Part shown: positions 9,128 to 18,017 of the stretch, in pieces | Position numbering within the stretch: position 1 is the first letter of the stretch | Layout: every line of letters begins with the position of its first letter | NCBI RefSeq assembly: GCF_964036595.1 | Contig: NZ_OZ038523.1 | Span: 2,672,501 to 2,736,500, forward strand | Direction of reading: 5' to 3' | DNA length: 64,000 nt | Origin: Tenacibaculum sp. 190524A05c | GTDB taxonomy: Bacteria; Bacteroidota; Bacteroidia; Flavobacteriales; Flavobacteriaceae | Position numbers and translations under genes: made by a program | Notes under the pieces: model-generated | Databases searched by the model: none | What the model saw: only the letters and a program-made list of their open reading frames with translations | What the model was told of the DNA's origin: nothing

Positions 9128-10335
9128 TGAAACGTCTTTTTTACATATCTTTTTTGAGTTTTCTCTTTTTAGGAGTGTCAGTACATGGACAATCTAGAAA
9201 AGAGCTAGAAAAGCGCCGTAAAAAGCTGAATAAGGAAATCAAAAAGATTAATAACTTACTTTTTGAAACCAACAAGGAGAAAACAAACGCTTTAGACGAT
9301 TTAAAAGATTTAAGTCAAAAAATTACTGTTCGTGAGCGCTTAATAGAAACTATTGAGTTAGAAAATGAAACACTATCTAAGGAAATAGCTCTAAATGAAA
9401 AGAAAATTGAGCAAAATAATCTTGAGCTTGCCAATTTAAAAGCCGATTACGGTGCAATGGTTTTTAAATCATACAAAAGTAAATCGCAACAAAGTAAGAC
9501 CATGTTTTTACTGTCTTCTGAAAACTTTTTACAAGCCTACAAGCGAATAAAATATATTGAGCAATACAAGAGTTTTAGAAAAAAACAAGGACAGCGTGTT
9601 ATTGCCAAAACCGCAGAAATTAAAAAACTGAATGATTCTTTAACCAAAAGAAAGAATCAGAAAAAGATTTTAATAAATACAGAGAAGACTCAGAAGAAAA
9701 AAATTGAAAACGAAAAAGAAGAGCAAGAAACTCTTGTAACTAAAATAAAAACACAAGAAGGAAAGTATAAAAAGCAACTTCAGAAGAAAATACGTGAAGA
9801 AAAAGCCGTTGCTAAAAAGATAGATAAAGCCATTAGAGCAGCCATTGCGAAAGCCAATAAAGGTAAAAAAGGAAAAGCCAAAAAAGGAGAGTTATTATTA
9901 AGTAAAGCAGAAAAAGCTTTAAAAGCCAACTTCGAGCAAAATAAAGGAAACTTACCATGGCCATTAGACGGTGTTGTAACACGAAAATTTGGTGTGCAAC
10001 CTCATCCAACTTTTAAATCGATTACCATTAACAGTACAGGACTTCATATTCGTGGGAAACAAGGAGATGTTGCTAAAAGTATCTTTAATGGTAAAGTGTT
10101 AAGTATAACGAAGTCAGATAAAGGAACTAGAAGTGTTATGATTCAGCATGGAGATTATATCACAACTTATTCTAACCTGAGAGAAGTCTTTGTTAAAAAA
10201 GGACAAACCATAACTACTGGAACTTCTGTAGGAAAAATATTTACCGATCGAATCACAGGTAAAACAGATCTAGTTTTTGTACTTTTCAAAAACACAAATC
10301 GTTTAAACCCATCTGACTGGATAAGAGCTAACTAA
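9127..10335 (+). CDS. EnvC-like murein hydrolase activator with degenerate LytM domain
   Basis: A 402-residue protein starting with GTG at 9127, which overlaps the preceding stop by one base. A signal peptide (to about residue 21) leads into a long lysine/glutamate-rich coiled coil (about 22-260) and a C-terminal M23/LytM domain (about 275-400). The zinc-binding residues of active M23 peptidases are not conserved: the H-x-x-x-D position reads TGLHIRGKQGD and the usual HLHFE motif reads LVFVLFK. This is the pattern of EnvC/NlpD, which do not cut peptidoglycan but switch on amidases at the division site. Nine residues after the catalytic region end in NPSDWI, typical for the family. A FtsEX-type partner is not in the window. 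Confidence 0.9.
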   Translation: MKRLFYISFLSFLFLGVSVHGQSRKELEKRRKKLNKEIKKINNLLFETNKEKTNALDDLKDLSQKITVRERLIETIELENETLSKEIALNEKKIEQNNLELANLKADYGAMVFKSYKSKSQQSKTMFLLSSENFLQAYKRIKYIEQYKSFRKKQGQRVIAKTAEIKKLNDSLTKRKNQKKILINTEKTQKKKIENEKEEQETLVTKIKTQEGKYKKQLQKKIREEKAVAKKIDKAIRAAIAKANKGKKGKAKKGELLLSKAEKALKANFEQNKGNLPWPLDGVVTRKFGVQPHPTFKSITINSTGLHIRGKQGDVAKSIFNGKVLSITKSDKGTRSVMIQHGDYITTYSNLREVFVKKGQTITTGTSVGKIFTDRITGKTDLVFVLFKNTNRLNPSDWIRAN

Positions 10336-11394
10336 ATGAATAAAGCGTCAAATTTTATAATTGTAACAATCGCAGTTATTGCTGTGCTTGTTATTGGAAA
10401 AGGAATTTTAATTCCGTTTATTTTTGCATTAATTTTTTGGTTTTTTACTCGTGAAATTCGAAAAAGTATTTATAAAATTCCATTTGCCAAACGATTTATT
10501 CCTAAATGGTTAAGTAACGTTATTGTATTTACTTTAATCATCCTGGCTTTTGGTTTCGTTTCTGAAATTATTACCAATAGTGTAACTGACGTTACTAATT
10601 CTTATGATAAATACGAGCCTAACGTAGAAAAGATTATTACCGATTTAGGTAATTATTTGAATGTAGATATTATGACTTCCATAAAATCCGTTGTTGGAGA
10701 CTTTAATTACGGATCTGTTTTAGGCGATATTGCTAATGGTGTAAGTGGTTTATTAGGAGATACATTTATGATTATCATCTACGCTCTTTTCTTGTTTTTA
10801 GAAGAGAAAAGCTTCACCAAAAAGCTATACATGATTCTAACGAATGGGAATAATTATGATAGTGTAAAATCAATGATTGATAAGATTGAAGATTCTATTT
10901 CAAACTACATTCGTTTAAAAACATACGTTAGTTTATTGACGGGAATATTGAGTTACTTCGTACTTCTCTTTGTTGGAATTGACAGTGCGCCATTTTGGGC
11001 ATTTCTTATCTTTTTATTGAATTACATTCCAACTGTAGGATCTTTAGTAGGAACATTATTTCCAGCAATTTTTAGCTTATTACAATTCGGTGAGTTTACT
11101 CCGTTTTTAATTATTGCTATTGCCGTTGGTGCAATTCAGGTTGTAGTTGGTAATATTATCGAACCACGATTATTCGGTAAATCACTAAACTTAAGTCCAC
11201 TAGTTACCATTCTTTCCTTAGCTGTTTGGGGAAAAATATGGGGAATTACAGGAATGGTCCTTTCTGTACCAATTACGGTAATAATGATTATCGTGTTCTC
11301 TCAATTCGAAAAAACACGAGCTATTGCAATAATGTTATCTGAAAATGGTGAAATCGATAAAATAAGCCGTTCTAACCAACAAACAAAGCTTTAA
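10336..11394 (+). CDS. AI-2E family transporter (PerM-like permease)
   Basis: A 352-residue integral membrane protein beginning immediately after the EnvC stop (TAA then ATG with no gap). It has the usual layout of the family: two or three N-terminal helices, a soluble region (about residues 80-130), and a cluster of helices in the C-terminal half. PTVGSLVGTLFPA and GNIIEPRLFGKSLNLSPLV correspond to the conserved family motifs. The family includes the AI-2 exporter TqsA and Na+/H+ antiporters, so the substrate here is open. Its 3' end overlaps the convergent thioesterase gene by 23 bases. Confidence 0.9.
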   Translation: MNKASNFIIVTIAVIAVLVIGKGILIPFIFALIFWFFTREIRKSIYKIPFAKRFIPKWLSNVIVFTLIILAFGFVSEIITNSVTDVTNSYDKYEPNVEKIITDLGNYLNVDIMTSIKSVVGDFNYGSVLGDIANGVSGLLGDTFMIIIYALFLFLEEKSFTKKLYMILTNGNNYDSVKSMIDKIEDSISNYIRLKTYVSLLTGILSYFVLLFVGIDSAPFWAFLIFLLNYIPTVGSLVGTLFPAIFSLLQFGEFTPFLIIAIAVGAIQVVVGNIIEPRLFGKSLNLSPLVTILSLAVWGKIWGITGMVLSVPITVIMIIVFSQFEKTRAIAIMLSENGEIDKISRSNQQTKL

Positions 11395-11884
11395 GCTCTG
11401 TAGCTTCATTTGGAGTCATTTTACCTGCTAAAACCAAGCTTAATTGCTTTCTGCGCAGTGCTCCTTCGTATCGTTCTTTTTCTAAATCCGTTTCTGGTTC
11501 AATTTGCGCGATAGGTACAGGCTTTCCTGTTTCGTCTACGGCCACGAAAGTGTAAATCCCTTCGTTTACTTTTGTTTTTTCTCCAGACTGACGATCTTCA
11601 ATCCAAACGTCAACGAAAACTTCCATTGATGATCGGAAAGCTCTAGAAACTTTTGCTTCAAGAGTAACTACACTTCCTACTGGAACAGATTTTGTAAAAG
11701 CCACATGGTTTACAGAAGCCGTTACAACAATTCTTCTTGAATGTCTTCTTGCAGCAATACTACAAGCTCTATCCATTCTTGCTAATAACTCTCCACCAAA
11801 AAGATTATCTAAGTAGTTTGTTTCTCCTGGTAAAACTAAATCGGTAAGTACAGTTAATGACTCTTTAGGATGCTTTGCTCTCAT
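11372..11884 (-). CDS. Acyl-CoA thioesterase, hotdog fold
   Basis: The ATG at 11884 (MRAKHPKESLTV) gives about 170 residues; an upstream ATG at 11899 would add only MKLLL. The protein has the YciA/BACH hotdog pattern: LVLPGETNYLDNLFGGELLARMDRACSIAA, with the Asn-Leu-x-GG helix start and a conserved catalytic Asp, then VTASVNHVAF and EGIYTFVAVD strands. It hydrolyses acyl-CoA thioesters in the cytoplasm. It is convergent with the AI-2E permease gene and overlaps its end by 23 bases. The enzyme class is clear; chain-length preference is not. Confidence 0.88.
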   Translation of the reverse strand: MRAKHPKESLTVLTDLVLPGETNYLDNLFGGELLARMDRACSIAARRHSRRIVVTASVNHVAFTKSVPVGSVVTLEAKVSRAFRSSMEVFVDVWIEDRQSGEKTKVNEGIYTFVAVDETGKPVPIAQIEPETDLEKERYEGALRRKQLSLVLAGKMTPNEATELKALFVG

Positions 11885-11983
11885 CAATAATAATTTCAAT
11901 AATTACTTTGGGCAAAGATAGACAATGCTCTTTTAAAGAGCTAACAAGAAGTCGTATTAAAAATAGAGAAAAGTTTATTCTTC

Positions 11984-12901
11984 TTATTCTTCGTTTACTA
12001 GAATCCAAGCATCAGCAGAAACCTCATTTCTTACTGTTTCAATTGCTTCATCTGCAGCTTCTTTACTTGCGTAACTTCCCACAGATACTTGAGTAAGTCC
12101 CCATTGGTTTCTACCTAAGATTTTAGCATCTTCATAACCTTTCGCCTTTAATTGCTTAATTTTCTTCTCAGCATTTTTCTCTAACTGAAAAGCTCCAGCA
12201 ATAATGTGGACTAAGTTATTTTCTTTTGCAACATTAAGACTAACCGTTGGAAGTTGATCGTCAATTACAAATGTTGCCTTTTGAATTTTTTGCTCAATAG
12301 CATCTTGCTCTTTAGCAAACTCTTGAAGTTTGTTGTTTTGATTGTACTGATTTGCACCCAAAACTCCAGCAATTAAAATCGCAGCACCAGCAGCATACTT
12401 TAAGAAATTTCCTGCTCCTGCAACTTTTTTATCTTCTTCGTTCGAAGGAGTTAACACTTTCACTTTTGGGTCTACTACAACCTCTTCCTGTGGAATCTTT
12501 GTAAGATCAGAAACCTCAGCCAAACCAAATGAATTCAAGTCAAAATTCACTTTTCCACTTGGCTCAAAATTTAATTGATTTTCATCATTTGTTGTTAATG
12601 TACCTAAACCATCAATTACAAGAGCATTAGACTCTAATTGGTTTTTCCACTCAGCAACAACTTTAGCCACTTTATCATTGGCTTCATTAAATGAAATCTT
12701 TTCAATTGAAGCTACATGATTTACGAATAATCCATCATTATGATTTAGCTGTGCGTTAAATGATACTCTTTTTGCAGGAGGATAAATTACCTCTCCTTCA
12801 ATAGTTGCTCCAATCTTATTGGCAATAAAACCACCAAATCCCGGAACTATCACACAATCATAACGATATAATAAATCTTGTATATAGCTTTTCAATGTCA
12901 T
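11984..12901 (-). CDS. HU/CCDC81-like and SPOR domain membrane protein
   Basis: I choose the ATG at 12901 (MTLKSYIQDLLYRYDCVIVPGFGGF) giving 305 residues, because the -7 promoter element lies at 12907-12914 and the longer frame from 12931 would begin upstream of the transcript. The N-terminal 130 residues resemble the Bacteroidota HU-CCDC81 domain (FGGFIANKIGA, NDGLFVNHV). One membrane helix (about residues 166-183) follows, and a C-terminal SPOR domain (about 230-305, HIIAGAFQLEKNAEKKIKQLK) that binds septal peptidoglycan stripped of stem peptides. It is probably a division-site envelope protein. Divergent from dprA. Confidence 0.9.
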   Translation of the reverse strand: MTLKSYIQDLLYRYDCVIVPGFGGFIANKIGATIEGEVIYPPAKRVSFNAQLNHNDGLFVNHVASIEKISFNEANDKVAKVVAEWKNQLESNALVIDGLGTLTTNDENQLNFEPSGKVNFDLNSFGLAEVSDLTKIPQEEVVVDPKVKVLTPSNEEDKKVAGAGNFLKYAAGAAILIAGVLGANQYNQNNKLQEFAKEQDAIEQKIQKATFVIDDQLPTVSLNVAKENNLVHIIAGAFQLEKNAEKKIKQLKAKGYEDAKILGRNQWGLTQVSVGSYASKEAADEAIETVRNEVSADAWILVNEE

Positions 12902-12906
12902 AACTA

Positions 12907-12936
12907 CAAAGTTAGTTTTTTTGTTTGTCATTTCAA
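12907..12936 (-). promoter_or_regulatory. Promoter of the SPOR-domain gene (TTG-N19-TAACTTTG)
   Basis: On the minus strand TTG (12934-12936) precedes TAACTTTG (12907-12914) by 19 bases, an excellent Bacteroidota promoter. The transcript would begin only a few bases before the ATG at 12901, which rules out the longer frame. Confidence 0.72.
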
Positions 12937-12971
12937 AAAACCAAAGTCCAATTTATCAAACAAAAAAGTTG

Positions 12972-12979
12972 TACTTTCG
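12972..12979 (+). promoter_or_regulatory. Likely -7 element of dprA
   Basis: TACTTTCG matches TAnnTTTG at all but one position; no good TTG is seen upstream. Transcription would start near 12985, favouring translation from the ATG at 13000 rather than 12925 or 12982. Confidence 0.4.
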
Positions 12980-12999
12980 CTATGCTATTAAAAAAGAAC

Positions 13000-14097
13000 A
13001 TGCTAGAAGAAGAATTATTTGCAGTACTCAAACTGCAAGCTACACCTAATGTGGGTGACATTATTGCTAAAAAATTAATTCGTGTTATTGGCTCTGCTGA
13101 ACAGATTTTTAAAGAGAAAAAATCGTCTCTTTTAAAAATTGATGGAATCGGGGAGTTTGTTGTGAAACAACTTCAAAACATTGAGATTATAGAACAGGCA
13201 GAACATGAAATGAATTACATTCAAAAAGGAGCTATTAAATACACTTATTTTCTTGATGAAAATTATCCCAGTAGATTAAAACATTGTGTTGATGGGCCTT
13301 TGTTATTGTTTTATGATGGAAACGTAAACTGGAATCAAGAAAAGATAATTTCTATTGTAGGAACTAGAAACTTAACTAATTATGGAAGGTCTTTTTGTAA
13401 TGATTTAGTCGAACACTTGGCTGCATATAATCCAATAATTGTAAGTGGTTTTGCTTATGGAACTGATATTTGTGCTCATAAAGCCGCAATTGAAAACAAC
13501 CTACAAACTTTTGCTGTTTTGGCTCACGGGCTAGATGATTTGTATCCTAAAGTCCATAAGAAATATATGCGGAGTGTAATGGAAAATGGTGGATTTCTAA
13601 CAGAGTTTTGGCATAAAGAAAAACCGTTTCGTGAAAACTTCTTGAAGCGAAATCGGATTGTAGCTGGAATTTCACAAGCAACAATTATAATCGAATCGGC
13701 TGAAAAAGGAGGTTCTTTGGTAACTGCCGATATTGCCAATTCATACAATAGAGATGTTTTTGCTTTACCAGGAAGATTTGATGATGCCTACAGTAAAGGC
13801 TGCAACAATTTAATCAAGAACAATCAAGCACATTTACTGAATTCTCCTGATGATATTGTAAAAATGTTGAACTGGGATGTTCCACAACAACAAGAAATTA
13901 TTCAACCCAAACTATTTATTGATTTAAACCTTGAAGAGCAAAAAATCTACGATTATTTGCAAAACAACGGCAAGCAGTTATTGGATGTTATTGCAATGGA
14001 CTGCGAGATTCCTGTATACAAATTGTCATCTGTATTAATTCAAATGGAACTAAAAGGAGCTGTAAAATCTCTACCAGGAAAAATGTTTGAAGTTTAA
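13000..14097 (+). CDS. dprA: DNA-processing protein DprA
   Basis: From the ATG at 13000 (MLEEELFAVLKLQ) the protein has about 365 residues, the usual length. It contains an N-terminal helix-hairpin-helix region (PNVGDIIAKKLI, KIDGIGEFV), the DprA/Smf Rossmann domain with IVGTRNLTNYG and IVSGFAYGTDICAHKAA, the motif GGSLVTADIANSYNRDVFALPG, and a C-terminal winged-helix domain (about the last 60 residues). DprA loads RecA on incoming single-stranded DNA during natural transformation. recA itself is at 56407. The longer open frame from 12925 overlaps the divergent promoter region and is unlikely to be translated. Confidence 0.95.
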   Translation: MLEEELFAVLKLQATPNVGDIIAKKLIRVIGSAEQIFKEKKSSLLKIDGIGEFVVKQLQNIEIIEQAEHEMNYIQKGAIKYTYFLDENYPSRLKHCVDGPLLLFYDGNVNWNQEKIISIVGTRNLTNYGRSFCNDLVEHLAAYNPIIVSGFAYGTDICAHKAAIENNLQTFAVLAHGLDDLYPKVHKKYMRSVMENGGFLTEFWHKEKPFRENFLKRNRIVAGISQATIIIESAEKGGSLVTADIANSYNRDVFALPGRFDDAYSKGCNNLIKNNQAHLLNSPDDIVKMLNWDVPQQQEIIQPKLFIDLNLEEQKIYDYLQNNGKQLLDVIAMDCEIPVYKLSSVLIQMELKGAVKSLPGKMFEV

Positions 14098-14098
14098 C

Positions 14099-15019
14099 CT
14101 ACTCAATCATCAAATTTATAGGTAAATTATACTTGACTTTTACTCGTCGATTATCATTTTCTCCAGGAATGAATTGAGGAAGTTTCATCAATATTGATCG
14201 CACTTCTTCTTTTAATTTTGGATGAGGAGCTCTTACTCTTATTTTTTCAACATTACCAAAACTATCTATTACAATTTGGGTGAAGATTTTCCTTTTTCCA
14301 GGAGATAATCCAAGATTTTGATATGACTCGGCATGAAGTTTTTTAACTAGAAATTCCTTAATTTTTCTTTCAAAATTATCCTCCCAAGATTCATTAGCTC
14401 TTTTAACAACTCCTTTAAATCTTGGAACTTTATCAATAAGTGAAAAATAATGAGGTTCGTCATATTCTTCAAGAACTGGTTCACCTGTGACTTCAACTAT
14501 AATTCCCGTAGTTTTAGGTGGTGGAGGTAGTGCTCCTAAAACTGTTATAGTGTTATCATTTTCTGGTATTTTGATATTCTTTTCATTCTTCTTTATAGTT
14601 GAATCCATTTGTATAATTGAGAACAAACCGTCTATGGTTTTATCAGTTGTTTCCATAGAATCTTTCACAATTATTTTCTCAATTTTCTGAGTTTTACCTT
14701 CAGTTTTACAACTCAGCAAACTGGTTCCCATTACCACTAAAACTATTAAAATAAACATCTTTTGAAAGGATAATTCTCTTTCAAAAATGGTATTAGGTAA
14801 TTCAACAACTATACTATCCAATTGCTTTTTATAAAAATGACCGCATACTCGTTTGCCCTGATTTTGTTGCAAGTATTCCTGAATTTGTTCAGGTGATTTT
14901 TTAGTGAAATCAATAACTGTTTTAGCACAGGATTTACAAAAACGTCCTTTCTCAACAGAAGTCATTTCTTTCCAATTCTCATGACAAGGTTCTGGAATGC
15001 TAATTTTATAGTTTTTCAT
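14099..15019 (-). CDS. Single-pass membrane protein with TonB C-terminal domain and N-terminal Cys motif
   Basis: The ATG at 15019 (MKNYKISIPEPCHENW) gives 306 residues. The first 70 residues hold a four-Cys module widespread in Bacteroidota (PCHENWKEM...GRFCKSCAKTVIDFT, then VCGHFY), perhaps a metal site. One membrane helix (about 93-113) is followed by a proline-containing linker (LPPPPKT) and a C-terminal TonB-like fold (FTQIVIDSFGNVEKIRVRAPHP, NLPINLMI). TonB domains pass proton-motive force to outer-membrane receptors; here no ExbBD or receptor is adjacent, so it may be a sensor-like or accessory transducer. The gene ends next to the convergent dprA stop. Confidence 0.82.
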   Translation of the reverse strand: MKNYKISIPEPCHENWKEMTSVEKGRFCKSCAKTVIDFTKKSPEQIQEYLQQNQGKRVCGHFYKKQLDSIVVELPNTIFERELSFQKMFILIVLVVMGTSLLSCKTEGKTQKIEKIIVKDSMETTDKTIDGLFSIIQMDSTIKKNEKNIKIPENDNTITVLGALPPPPKTTGIIVEVTGEPVLEEYDEPHYFSLIDKVPRFKGVVKRANESWEDNFERKIKEFLVKKLHAESYQNLGLSPGKRKIFTQIVIDSFGNVEKIRVRAPHPKLKEEVRSILMKLPQFIPGENDNRRVKVKYNLPINLMIE

Positions 15020-15080
15020 AGTAGTGTAGTTTTCCTTTACAGGAAACAAATTCTATTCCAAAAATCTTCGTTTAAATGCT

Positions 15081-15088
15081 TACATTTG
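15081..15088 (+). promoter_or_regulatory. -7 element of the gene at 15104
   Basis: TACATTTG is a perfect TAnnTTTG match 16 bases before the ATG at 15104. No clear -33 TTG is seen. It supports the start at 15104 over the longer frame opening at 14981. Confidence 0.5.
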
Positions 15089-15103
15089 AAAAAAGACCCA
15101 CTC

Positions 15104-16162
15104 ATGCATTCCGAAGAAAAGTTAATGTCGAAGAAGAAACCTGCGTTTCCAATCAATCATTTTTTAAATGAATATTTGATTGAACACAGCAGGAACATTA
15201 AAATCCCAATTTTTTATGAAGACTTACTACGATTTCAAGGATCTGTAGTAGTGTACGATAAAAATGACGAAGATACACTTTGGGTTCGTGTATATTATTC
15301 AGACTTCGATCGAGAAGAAATAGATTTGAGTTTAAAAAAGGTCTACAATATTTTACACTCCAACGGAAATGAAGACAATATTCAGTATTTAAACATTGAT
15401 GCTGTTGACTATTGTACCTTCGGAAATTCTAAACCATTTCGTGTAAAAGTTCGTAATGTTTTAAATGACAACTACACCTATTTTTACGTAAAGAAAACCG
15501 ATGCTTCTCGTGTTTATGGCTTAGAACTCGAACATATTTTATCTCCTTATAACTTGAACTTCTTAGTATATAAAGACACACTTATTGAAGAGCACATTGC
15601 TGGAATTCCTGGAGATACATTTATTAAAGAGATTTTACCCAATTGCTCGGAACCTGAAAAATCACAAATTGCAAAAGAGTTTGTAAAGTTTAACGAACGT
15701 TGTATGATTCGTTTGCTAGGAGATATGCGTTCTTACAATTATGTAATTGTTCCTACGCATGATTTTGATAGTGTTGTTTATAAAATCAGAGCAATAGATT
15801 TTGACCAACAATGTTTTGAAGGAAAATTTAAAGTGTATTATCCGCAATTCTTCAAGGAAAATTTTCCAATGGTGAAATTAGTAGGAGAGAAGCTTTTAGA
15901 AAATTCCATAGAGCAATATAAAATGGAGGAAAGATCTATTGTTGCTAAACGTATTTTGTCATCTGAAGATCGTATTGACGAATTAGTTTTCTGTATGAAA
16001 AACGATGAGATTTCAACAAATGACAACATCGAAAAGTTAAAAATGCAGGTCTACGAATTTACCCGTGATATTTCTTTTAAAAAGAGTAAAAATATGGGTG
16101 AAGTTTTAGAAAGTGCCCTAGATTTTGTTCGTAGAAATTATGAAGATGTTTCTACACGATAG
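15104..16162 (+). CDS. Conserved Flavobacteriia protein of unknown function
   Basis: The ATG at 15104 (MHSEEKLMSKKKPAF) yields 352 residues; 15125 is an alternative start. The frame opening at 14981 overlaps the divergent gene and lies upstream of the promoter. The protein is soluble, with no signal peptide or membrane helix, rich in charged and aromatic residues. Segments such as RVYGLELEHILSPY, RLLGDMRSYNYVIVP and YKIRAIDFDQQ, with invariant-looking Asp residues, vaguely recall kinase-like or nucleotidyl-transfer folds (IDFD resembling a metal-binding DFD). I do not recognise a named family and assign no function. Confidence 0.8.
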   Translation: MHSEEKLMSKKKPAFPINHFLNEYLIEHSRNIKIPIFYEDLLRFQGSVVVYDKNDEDTLWVRVYYSDFDREEIDLSLKKVYNILHSNGNEDNIQYLNIDAVDYCTFGNSKPFRVKVRNVLNDNYTYFYVKKTDASRVYGLELEHILSPYNLNFLVYKDTLIEEHIAGIPGDTFIKEILPNCSEPEKSQIAKEFVKFNERCMIRLLGDMRSYNYVIVPTHDFDSVVYKIRAIDFDQQCFEGKFKVYYPQFFKENFPMVKLVGEKLLENSIEQYKMEERSIVAKRILSSEDRIDELVFCMKNDEISTNDNIEKLKMQVYEFTRDISFKKSKNMGEVLESALDFVRRNYEDVSTR

Positions 16163-16188
16163 TTCACTTATTTAATGCACTTATTCGA

Positions 16189-16905
16189 CTATAAACTTTT
16201 TAGAATAATATCACTTCCAGCATACGTGTCATCTAACTCTCTCCAATGTCTTATCCTTGGAATTTTAATATCATCTGATATTTGAAATTCTCCTTCAAAA
16301 ACTAATCGTTCACCTTTGGTTGGATCATCTGGAAAAACCATTTCTAGTCCTATAATTTTATCGCTTTTTTTAGCAATAAAAACATTCCAATGTTTAGAGA
16401 ATAGTGGTTTATTAAAAATAACATTCAACTTGTATGATTCTTCTTTATTGAAGGTAGTTTCTACCACATCTTTGGAAACTATAACTCCGTCCGATTGCAA
16501 CGACATTGGTAATCCTAATAAAACATTATAAAACCTTTGATATCCAGTATTTCTTTCAGGTTGTAATCGGTATTTTTTAACTAAAAGTGAATCGGTTTCC
16601 ACTTGATCATTCAGATAGGTAAGTAGCCTTCCATCTTTTTGAACAATGTGAGTAGAAATATGCTCGTCTCTATTTCTTTTCAACTCAAAAGAATTTTCAC
16701 GATTATTCATTTTCACTTCTGAAAATCGTTTTGCATTTCCAACTCGTGGCTCTTGAATGTAAATTGAAAAACTAGCTTTTTCCCAATTACCATTTGGGTC
16801 GTGAATACCAATACTTTTTGCTAATATTTCACTTGAAGTAGGAAGTTGTTCTTTCGCCTGACAACCTAAAAAAACAATAGTCAAAAGGAAAAAAAAGTAT
16901 CTCAT
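16189..16905 (-). CDS. Lipoprotein of unknown function (DUF6503-like)
   Basis: A 238-residue lipoprotein with lipobox FLGCQA (Cys at about residue 15). The body begins with the phrase LAKSIGIHDPNGNWEKASFSIYI, seen in a Flavobacteriia family I believe is DUF6503, and continues as alternating beta strands resembling a beta-clam (LolA-like) fold. The Cys would be acylated and the protein held at the outer or inner membrane facing the periplasm. It is followed on the same strand by nothing close; it converges with the gene ending at 16162. Function unknown. Confidence 0.82.
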   Translation of the reverse strand: MRYFFFLLTIVFLGCQAKEQLPTSSEILAKSIGIHDPNGNWEKASFSIYIQEPRVGNAKRFSEVKMNNRENSFELKRNRDEHISTHIVQKDGRLLTYLNDQVETDSLLVKKYRLQPERNTGYQRFYNVLLGLPMSLQSDGVIVSKDVVETTFNKEESYKLNVIFNKPLFSKHWNVFIAKKSDKIIGLEMVFPDDPTKGERLVFEGEFQISDDIKIPRIRHWRELDDTYAGSDIILKSL

Positions 16906-16978
16906 AACATGTCGATTAGTTCTTTATAAAGGAACACAAAAAACAGAATTCTTGTTGTTAATCAGAAGTTAAAGTTCA

Positions 16979-17839
16979 CTATCCTTTCTTACTGCGTATA
17001 CTTTCAATAACTACAGTTGCTAAAATTAATCCTCCACCTAAAAAAGTATTTAAGGTTGGAATTTCACTAAGAAATATATACGCCAAAATAATTCCAAAAA
17101 TCGGTTGAATACTGCTAATAATACTTGTGGTTGACGCCGTAAAAAACTGTAAAGAATACACCATTAAACTATGACCAATCGCTGTAGTTAAAAAGGCCAA
17201 AAGCAGTAAATATGGTAATTGACTTTGGAATCCAGAAATGTCCATAAAAAACAACGTTGGTAGTAAACAAATACTGATGATTATAGTTTGATAGAACATC
17301 AACAATACGCCGTTGTATTGATGTACGTATTGCTTTAATATTAATATTCGAATTGAATAACACAATGCTGAAACTAATCCGAATAATATTCCTTGAATTG
17401 TGGAGCTTTCAAATGTCAAATCAGGTGATAAAATGTAAAGACCAAGTAAAACTAAAATACCTAAAACAATGTAAATTGGATTGAATTTTACTTTCAAAAA
17501 CAGAGGTTCTAAAAAAGCTGTCATTACTGGAAATGTGTATAAAGACAACATTCCGATTGCAACATTAGAGAGTTTCAATGCGTAAAAGTAAGTTACCCAA
17601 TGTACGCCCATAAATACACCTGCAATTAAAAACGGTAACCGATGTTTACTCGATTTGAGTTTGAAATTAACTCGTTTGTATTTTAAAAAGACAAACAAAA
17701 TAATCATCGCAAAAGTGGCTCTAAAGAAAATAATAACCTCGGAAGGCATGCTTATATATCTTCCTAAAACACCTGAAGTACTGATAAAAAATGTAGCAAC
17801 TATTAACCCTAGAAGTTTATCTAAATAATTGTTTTGCAA
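16979..17839 (-). CDS. EamA/DMT-family inner-membrane transporter
   Basis: A 286-residue protein with ten predicted membrane helices arranged as two EamA repeats (first half ending near ILSPDLTF, second containing ALCYSIRILILKQY and SIISSIQPIFGIILAYIFLSE, the typical family signature). Translation begins with TTG at 17839 (MQNNYLDKLLG). A near-consensus -7 element, TATCTTTC on the minus strand, lies at 17867-17874. Drug/metabolite transporters export amino acids, nucleosides or toxic metabolites; the substrate here is unknown. Confidence 0.9.
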   Translation of the reverse strand: MQNNYLDKLLGLIVATFFISTSGVLGRYISMPSEVIIFFRATFAMIILFVFLKYKRVNFKLKSSKHRLPFLIAGVFMGVHWVTYFYALKLSNVAIGMLSLYTFPVMTAFLEPLFLKVKFNPIYIVLGILVLLGLYILSPDLTFESSTIQGILFGLVSALCYSIRILILKQYVHQYNGVLLMFYQTIIISICLLPTLFFMDISGFQSQLPYLLLLAFLTTAIGHSLMVYSLQFFTASTTSIISSIQPIFGIILAYIFLSEIPTLNTFLGGGLILATVVIESIRSKKG

Positions 17840-17922
17840 GGAATTATTTTTTAATGAATTAAGGGCGAAAGATAGTAATATTTACAACTTAGTTCATATA
17901 ATTCTCTTTCTTTTTAAATGCT

Positions 17923-17956
17923 AGATTAAGATTCCCGCCTCCGCGGGAATGACAAT
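17923..17956. repeat. Dispersed palindromic repeat (ATTCCCGC...GCGGGAAT type)
   Basis: AGATTAAGATTCCCGCC is followed by the complementary GCGGGAATGACAAT, forming a compact hairpin between two minus-strand genes. Versions of the same element (AGATTCCC...GGGAATGACA) occur at 19457-19482 and 24025-24075, so it is a mobile or amplified small repeat rather than a gene-specific terminator. Confidence 0.75.
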
Positions 17957-18017
17957 AAAATATAAAGGTCGTTTTACCTCGTCTTAATGACGATTGTAGT
18001 TCTTTAAGTCAATTAAC

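Noticed and set aside
12902..12931. Longer N-terminus for the SPOR-domain protein
   Set aside because: The promoter -7 element at 12907-12914 lies inside this extension, so it would not be transcribed.
12925..12999. Longer N-terminus for DprA
   Set aside because: It overlaps the divergent promoter and adds residues that are absent from typical DprA proteins.
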